Shown here: positions 1-64,000 of the stretch, piece by piece | How positions within the stretch are numbered: position 1 is the stretch's first letter | How the letters are laid out: each line of letters starts with the position of its first letter | Source: Dugong dugon | Taxonomy: Eukaryota; Chordata; Mammalia; Sirenia; Dugongidae | NCBI GenBank assembly: GCA_030035585.1 | Contig: CM057460.1 | Span: 135,346,714-135,410,713, forward strand | Reading direction: 5' to 3' | Length of the DNA stretch: 64,000 nucleotides | Notes under the pieces: model-generated | Seen by the model: the letters and a program-made list of their open reading frames with translations, nothing else | What the model was told of the DNA's origin: nothing | Database searches by the model: none | Translations under genes and position numbers: made by a program

Positions 1-265
1 TTACAATCTACATTTATTTTTCTGCCTTAGTGCACTGACTAGAACCTCCAGCACAATACTGAATAGAAATTGTGAAAGCAGACATCCTTTTGTTCTTTTT
101 TTTTGGGGGGGGGGGCGGGGGGAGGGGAGGCACTCAGTCATTCACCAGTATGACATTAGCTGTAGGTTTTGCATAGATGCCCTTTATGAGGTTGAGTAAG
201 TAGCTTTCTGTTCTTAAGTTTGCTGGGAGTTTTTATCAGGAATCGATGTGGGATTTTGTTCAATG
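1..265 (-). mobile_element. L1 LINE fragment (ORF2 region, antisense)
   Basis: The reverse complement matches the familiar L1 ORF2 reverse-transcriptase region; in plus orientation I recognise gttagctgtaggttttgcat and the following stretch to gggattttgttcaatg. It is interrupted by a T8 and G-rich run at 96-129. It continues off the left edge. Confidence 0.75.
96..129 (+). repeat. G-rich homopolymer tract
   Basis: An eleven-base G run followed by C and further G blocks, next to a T8 run and inserted in the L1 fragment. Such tracts are prone to sequencing error and to expansion. Confidence 0.8.
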
Positions 266-3200
266 TTTCTTCTTGCCTGACCACTAATATCATTTGTACC
301 CAAAGATGGCTATTGCTACATTCTACAGAATGTACTGGAGCCCATGGATTTTAAGGCCATCTTAGATTCCACCTGTTTGTCAACACCACCTCTCTGTTGC
401 TAGCCAACTTCTCCTGGAGCAAGAGCAGCTAATTCAATGTACTTTATGACACAAACTGCTCTTCTGGTTCAAACACACTTGATTGTACTTTCAGCATCAA
501 ATTGGGTATCCAAATACTCTTACTGATTCTGAGAAAAAGTCTCTTTTGACATACAATAATTAACATGAATATCAGAGCCTTTAATAGTAATGTAATTGGA
601 AACTATTTTGTATACTCTGCATCATAGGAAGCTATCACAGAAGAGGTAGACTATGAGTGTAAAGGATGAGAAAGAAATGCAAATACGTTGTTTTGATCAT
701 TCTTTGCTGTTAACTACATGAAGGGATTAGAGATCTACTGTCACCTTTGCAATTTATTAATATTAGAGGAAACATGTAAATCTCTTTCTTCATAATTACA
801 TAGAATTTTATAGTAAATAAAGCACTTTTACATAGTTGCTAAAATACATATATTGGTTGAATGGATGAATTCCTCAAGTTCATTTGATCTCCGTGGAATG
901 GGCAGATTATCCCCTCACTGGGTAGAAGGGCACACCATTGGGAATTACGTTAAATATCCATATACACAAGTCAGCATTAAAATGCCTACTCTACATGTAC
1001 AGCAAATTTCCAACTCTGACTTCATTTCAGAATATATAGGTTGACAATTGCTTCTCCATAGTATTGTGATTATACTGCTGTGTGTTGTGTTCATAGAAAT
1101 GCTCAGACAGGTCTGGATAATGACACTGAGGTTCAGGCAATAAGAGGCAAGGAATAATAGGAAAATGAGAATAAATCATTTGATAAGTTTACAGACCTTA
1201 GAAAAATACAGACCAAAGGAAAACTGGGCTATGGATTTCCCCCCACGTAGGGTCTTTAAAGAATCTTCTTAAGGCAAATATCAGATGTCATTTGTTCCTG
1301 GTAAATAGGCACACATTCATGTTCTAAGGAGATAAGGGAGAAAAGTGTGAATTGATAATAGGGGAAGAAGTGGTAGGTTAAATGTGGGCTGGAAAATTCA
1401 ATTTTTAATGGCCAAAAAAAAAAAAAGTCTCTGGGCTAAATTACTTCTGAAAACTATGTACAAAGCCATTTCCTATTTGAGGCTTTTATTTTCTTTGTGC
1501 AAATTTGACAAATTTCAGTTAGTTACCTAAACAAACTTCTGCCACAGCCCAAGAAAAGATCATTAATCTCATCTGCCAACAATGAAGCTAAGTCAGGAAT
1601 TGCTGTTTCCTTCTTCAGGCAACAATCAGGTGACTACACCAGTCTGCTATACTATCTCATCCAATAGAAACAAGATGACTAAAGATATGTGCTGAATATT
1701 AATGGCTCAAATACTTGCCTTGACATACTATCTTCAGAACATCACATTTTGCTCACAATCTGAACTGAACTCAAGCAATGAGCAATGCGATAATCATCTT
1801 GTTTGAAATTCAAAATTTCTCACAAGAAAATGGAAGGAAATTTTAGTAACCAAATCCTCATTTTTACATATTAAAGAAAAAACTCATAGAAATGAAACCA
1901 GTGCTTTAATAACGCTTTTAATCCTAGTCAATCTATTCCCTAATGTAAGAATTTGCTGAAGAACTGAATAGTATATTGCAAATCTACTAGGCATAAACTC
2001 TTTATTCAGCTGGCAGTCAATAAAATTTAGAAAAATGTCAAAGCAGGATTTTGCAGTAATATTTTGCTTGCTGTAGCCAAGTTTTAATCTAAAATATTGG
2101 GGGAAAAATTCAGCACTTCATCCAGTGTATCTGCTTGCTTTTGACTAGCTAACACGTTAATCAAGAAAAGGTTGTGCGATCCAGCTATTAGATAAGTTAT
2201 TTGGAAGAGAAAAAATATTTGTCTACGAATTTGTGGATAAAATGTTTCCAAGAAGAAATTATAAATGGGTCCTATTTTAGTTCTCTCCTATTATGAATGA
2301 CAAGTTTAACGTTTTTAGAAACCTGAAGAATATAATGACTACATCTTTAAAAGCCTCTAGGGATTATTGTACATTAATGTACCAGAGTCAGTTAATTATT
2401 TATCTATAAATTAATCTTTCTGAACAGATTTTCACCCCCACTTCAATCTGAAAGCTAAACTCCTGAGTCTCCACTTCAGCAACTTCATATCTGAAGAGCC
2501 TACATCTGTAAAAACATTTCTAATGAAAACACGAAGACAACCCCCAGAGAAGCAAATAAAATGAGATTTAAGTATATAGCAGCCTTTCTACAGTTACATT
2601 CCTAACAAAAGTGGATTCTAACTTGATGCCAAAGAGAGGTTATACAACAAAAGCAGTGAGAGATCTAGTTCTTCTGGTTTCAGTAAAAACTTTAGTTACT
2701 AAACGACTCTGTATTTTCCCATTTACACCAAAACAGATGACTTACATCTTTATCTCCTGAGTCATGCAAGCAGAGGGCCCATTGGACAGAAAGAAGCTTC
2801 ACGGTTCTGCTACAGAACAGGTGGGAGAAAAAGTGCACACTGAAAAGTTTGGGCTCAAAGGGCTATGTTACAATTGCCAAAACACAAAAATCAAAGATGG
2901 ATTTAAATGTTCAAGTCATAACACATTAAAAATCACTCAATCAGGCTTTATTCAATACTCCACGCAAATTACTTTATCAGTTAAGACTACCACCAACCAA
3001 CAATAAGACCACACCAACAGAAAGATAGTAAGCTTAACTTAGGGAACTAGTCATCTGTTATAAAAAATTACCTCTACCATTTACGTCCACAGTCTGCTAA
3101 ATTAAACAGTCATTTTTATTTATTTGCTTTGTTTTTATTTTGTTGTTTTGCTCTTTCCTAAAGGGTAACAAGATCTTAATTTTAGAAGACGTGAAGGTAT

Positions 3201-3328
3201 TACAATCTCAAATTTCAAAGATCCTCCAATTTACCTTTAGTGTTCAGGATCAAAAAGTAGCCATTAATTTTCACTAAAATCATCTGGTCATACTAGACTC
3301 TCTCCCCCTGAATTTGTACAGAGCCTCT
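266..3328. other. Downstream intergenic sequence, nothing recognised
   Basis: AT-rich, non-coding in appearance, with only short chance open frames. No repeat family, RNA gene or exon was recognised. An A12 run occurs near 1413. Confidence 0.5.
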
Positions 3329-3575
3329 GCTGTTGTTGCTAGGTGCTGTCCAGTTGGTTTTGACTCACAGCAACCCCATTTATAACAGAAAAAAATGCTG
3401 CCTGGTCCTGTGACATCTTCACAATTGTTGCTATGTTTGAGCCCATTTTTGCAGCCACTGTGTCAATCCATCTCATTGAGGGACTTCCTCTTTTTTGCCA
3501 ACCCTCTATTTTACCTAGCATGATGTCCTTCTCCAGGGACTGGCTCCTTCTGATAATAGATTCTCTGTATGTCCT
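3329..3575 (-). mobile_element. RTE LINE 3'-end fragment
   Basis: Begins in plus orientation with tgttgttgctaggtgctgtc, the complement of the RTE 3' tail (…cacctaacaacaa), and aligns by eye with the plus-strand RTE end at 33150-33416. The open frame here (with SPSMRWIDTVAAKMGSN) is the decayed end of the LINE ORF, not a host gene. Confidence 0.85.
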
Positions 3576-4139
3576 TAAATCAGACATAAACTCCTACCTC
3601 TGCTGAAAGCAACAGGAACTCAGGTTCAGATACAAATTACTAACATACCTGGTAGAAACGATACATCCCTCCAATGCAATATGTGCCAGCTTTAGACATG
3701 GAAAGTAGACTTTCTCCATGAAACATAATCATAAAAATCTTAAAGACACATTTTATTTCACATTAAAATATTTGATAAAAGGTCTGCTGTTATATGCACT
3801 AATTAAGAAATTCATTCATTCGTTCATTCACTCATTTTTCTACTTGTGGTCACAGTCTATAACTCCAGTCATTGACAATTCAGTAAAGCAATCAATGTAA
3901 ATATGTTAACTGTCACTTACAAATGTAATGGCTGTTGCTAAAGGACTACAAAGGTGTTAAATTTCACACTCCCAATTTTAAGACATATAAAAATATCTGC
4001 AATGTAAGCACTTGAGAAAAAACAAAAATACAAAGACAAAGTGACTTGAAATGGAAAGTGCTAAGCGCTTTGCCCTGCATTTTGTTGTTTGGAAGCAAAA
4101 GTAACGGACTGCTCAAGAACTCAAAGATGCATACCATTA

Positions 4140-5761
4140 TGATTTTATTTGTTAAATTACAAAGCCAAAAGATCACGTTACTGAAGACAAAAACAAACCA
4201 CACATTTTTGAAAAATCCTTTTTGCTTCTTTAAATCTAAGGCCCCCTCTAGTGTTTGAAAACAGTCACACACAGCACACAATGTAGTCAAACAGTCACAA
4301 TATTTTACCAGAGACCTTCCAAAACAAAAAGAATACTTTTGTTCTATTCATGTGGCAGAAAATCAATGAGAGAAAATATCATAATTAATATTTCAAATTC
4401 CTGCTATGATTCACAGATTCATTATCTTCTCATTCAGTCATTCCTTTTTTTTTTTTTTTTCAGTTATTTACCATGGGGTTGTTTCAGACATTAATACTTT
4501 GTTAATAAGGAAAGCATGTAATGTATGTAGGAACTTTAATTTCACAAACAAGAAATACACCTACTGGAAGATAACAGAAAATGAACTAATTTAATGTTAC
4601 CAAATAGGCAATTCTGCTTTTATGAAGGTTGTTGGTAAACAGTATACACTTCCTAAAGCATATACTTAAATTTATTATCTTTGGGAATCAGAATTTTAAA
4701 ACTACATATATTTTATAAGACTCACCTAATCTGTGAATCTCTTAATAAACCTTTTCGGTTCCCTGTAGAAGGAGGTGGGAAGTGTTGCTCTGGGGACAAA
4801 TATTGGCTCTGAAGAATATGATGTAAAGGAGCTGTTAAAGTTACATGGACATGGCACTATGTAAATCCGATGACTTAATCTTAGGTACTTTTGAAAAAGA
4901 TTGATTAAATAAAATCAGGGGGAGTAAAAAACAGTAGGTTTTTACTCTATATTCTCAGCTAATGTCTTTAGTATCTGTTTCCATATTAGAAAGGGTTTGA
5001 ATTAGCGGCTAATATTACTATTCCTGGGGGAAAAAATCTAACTCCAACAAAAGAATACAATGCAATCTTGAGGACAAGAATAGCAGAGAAAACCATGTTA
5101 ACTTATTACTTCATATACATAAAAGTTAAGAGTATGCTGGAAATTTGAAAGTTCAATAGTTCTTGAAACAAGTTTAACCTGTATTAAGTAAATAACTAAT
5201 TGTCATCCAATATATCATATGGCTTCTCTACCTTGATTCTACTTTCTATTTGCAAATCTGTCACTTGCAAATGTTACAAGTTAAAGGAAAAAAATAAGAC
5301 AGATCATCTAAAGTGAGTTAAATAAAACTAGTTACATTTACAATTGGTCTCAACTTTTAACATATCTACATTCAAATGGAACAGGACACAGCATTGTTAA
5401 AGTGCAACAAGGAATTTTTTGGCTCAACATGAAAAATTATATAACTGGAAATTACTGCAGTCGTTTTTCCTAAAACAAATTTAGTGAAAAGCCGTTTTGA
5501 AAGTTAGCCCTCAAATTGTTAAATTATGAGAAACAATGAAGAGTCACTTAAAATGACTGTATAAAAAGCAATTACAATAAAACCAGTGTGGGAGAGGTAG
5601 GATAAAGTAAATAAAATCAAATAAATACTATACAATAACATACAAAATTTTGCTTATAAAAATTGAAAATTTTTGGCTAAAAATCCATTTTACCCCCCTT
5701 TTGAGGGTCTTACAATACAATTAAATTTAGACCTGGAGTGTCTGTAAAGATTTTCCAAATG
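4140..5761 (-). other. Probable CEP120 3' UTR with candidate poly(A) signals
   Basis: AT-rich sequence directly after the stop codon with no recognised repeat. The nearest canonical minus-strand AATAAA motifs are at 4676-4671 (about 1.1 kb after the stop) and 4149-4144 (about 1.6 kb), with another at 3757-3752. ATTAAA variants occur near 4595 and 4540. Which one is used cannot be told from sequence, so the 3' boundary is a guess. A (T)18 tract lies near 4443-4460. Confidence 0.35.
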
Positions 5762-63099
<57,338 letters not shown>

Positions 63100-63409
63100 C
63101 TAATATAATGGGAAAAAATAAAAATAGGGCTTTATATCTTCTCCTGTCTCCTAAATATGTAAAGTTAATTAAAAGTCATAAAATGATTCATAAAAGTAAA
63201 ATATAATGCAGGGTACAGTGACTGCAGTGACTAAATATGAGATCCTCATACATGATTGTTAAAACTAGTGATAAAAAAATTTACTAGTATCTCGATGAAG
63301 CCATTGCCTCTTTTTCAATTCTTCTTTACTAAATACTGTTACCACCTTTTTCTCTTTTCTATCACTTTTGTGAGCTACGGTTACTTTAATATCTTACTAC
63401 ACTACCACA

Positions 63410-64000
63410 TTGTTGTTAGGTGCCATCAAACTGGTTCTAACTCATAGCAACCCTATGTACAAAAGAACGAAAAACTACCAGGTCCGGCACCATCCTCACG
63501 ATCACGGCAATGTTTAAGCCCATTGCTGCAGTCACCGTGTCAATCTATCTTGTTGGGGGTCTTCCTCTTTTTTGCTGGCCCTCTACTTTACCAAGCATGA
63601 TGTCCTTCTCCAGGGACTAGTCCCTCCTGATAACATGTCTGAAGTATGTGAGACGAAGTCTCGCCATCCTAGCTTCTAAGCAGCATTCTGGCTGTACTTC
63701 TTCCAAGACAGATTTGTTCATTCTTCTGGTAGTCCATGGTATATTCAATATTCTTTGTCGACACCACAACTCAAAGGCATCAATTCTTCTTCAGTCTTCC
63801 TTATTCATTGTCCAGCTTTCACATGCATATGAAGCAACTGAAAACACCATAGTTTGGCTCAGGTGCACCTTTCCTCAAAGTGACATCTTTGCTTTTTAAC
63901 ACTTTGAAGAGATCTTTTGCAGCAGATTTGACCAAAGCAATATGTCATTTAATTTCCTGACTGCTGCTTCCACTGGCATTGACTGTAGATTCAAGTAAAA
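63410..64000 (-). mobile_element. RTE LINE 3' portion, continues off the right edge
   Basis: Antisense copy from the RTE terminus (ttgttgttaggtgccatcaa) through the end of the ORF region (tcttgttgggggtcttcctc, tccatggtatattcaatatt) to gctgcttccactggcattga. It is longer than the other antisense pieces and collinear with 28890-33416 apart from the L1 insertion there. Confidence 0.92.

Noticed and set aside
3800-3840. TTCA short tandem repeat as a CRISPR-like or regulatory array
   Set aside because: Only a few imperfect 4-bp units; simple sequence, possibly an L2 terminus.

Overview
This is nuclear DNA from a placental mammal. The host gene is the 3' part of CEP120 (centrosomal protein 120), on the minus strand. 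The interspersed repeats point to an afrotherian, most likely a paenungulate such as an elephant, manatee or hyrax. There are about twenty copies of an AfroSINE-type tRNA-derived SINE, and several copies of an RTE-clade LINE whose 3' end resembles the SINE tail. L1, HAL1, L2, MIR, MER5A, Tigger-like elements and an LTR of the kind with 5-bp target duplications are also present. The species call is an inference from repeat families; the CEP120 call rests on the translated exons.

Layout from left to right. Positions 1-5761 hold the region downstream of the CEP120 stop codon: a probable 3' UTR nearest the stop, then AT-rich intergenic sequence with an L1 fragment and an RTE 3' fragment. From 5762 to 63099 lie 14 consecutive CEP120 coding exons. 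In transcription order they are 63099-62872, 61852-61636, 60165-59994, 53564-53415, 52656-52474, 50645-50549, 50439-50287, 49723-49634, 40700-40608, 39387-39226, 35686-35564, 20774-20676, 9174-9029 and 5999-5762. Together they make 2151 nt, or 716 residues plus a stop, with every splice phase matching and no internal stop. The N-terminal part of the protein, including its first C2 domain, lies beyond 64000.

The encoded protein part runs from a linker, through a proline/serine-rich segment and a C2-type domain, to a long C-terminal coiled coil. CEP120 is a centriolar protein needed for centriole duplication and elongation and for cilium formation.

The introns are mostly repeats. The most elaborate is the 14.8-kb intron between 20774 and 35564. 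It holds a near full-length but dead RTE LINE (25761-33416), split by a solo-LTR-like insertion (26200-26680) and by a composite, internally deleted L1 (28933-32872). Other nested structures are a HAL1 split by a terminal-inverted-repeat transposon with a GC-rich interior (46860-48965), and a Tigger-like transposon split by an L1 (56908-59895) that ends about 100 bp from a CEP120 exon.

The points most worth a second look are a GC-AG intron at 62871, paired in-frame acceptors at 50439 and 50418, a TA-flanked 22-bp near-perfect hairpin at 6999-7120, and the composite L1 with extra sequence inside its target duplications. I found no new protein-coding system: no RNA gene, CRISPR array or second host gene could be supported.
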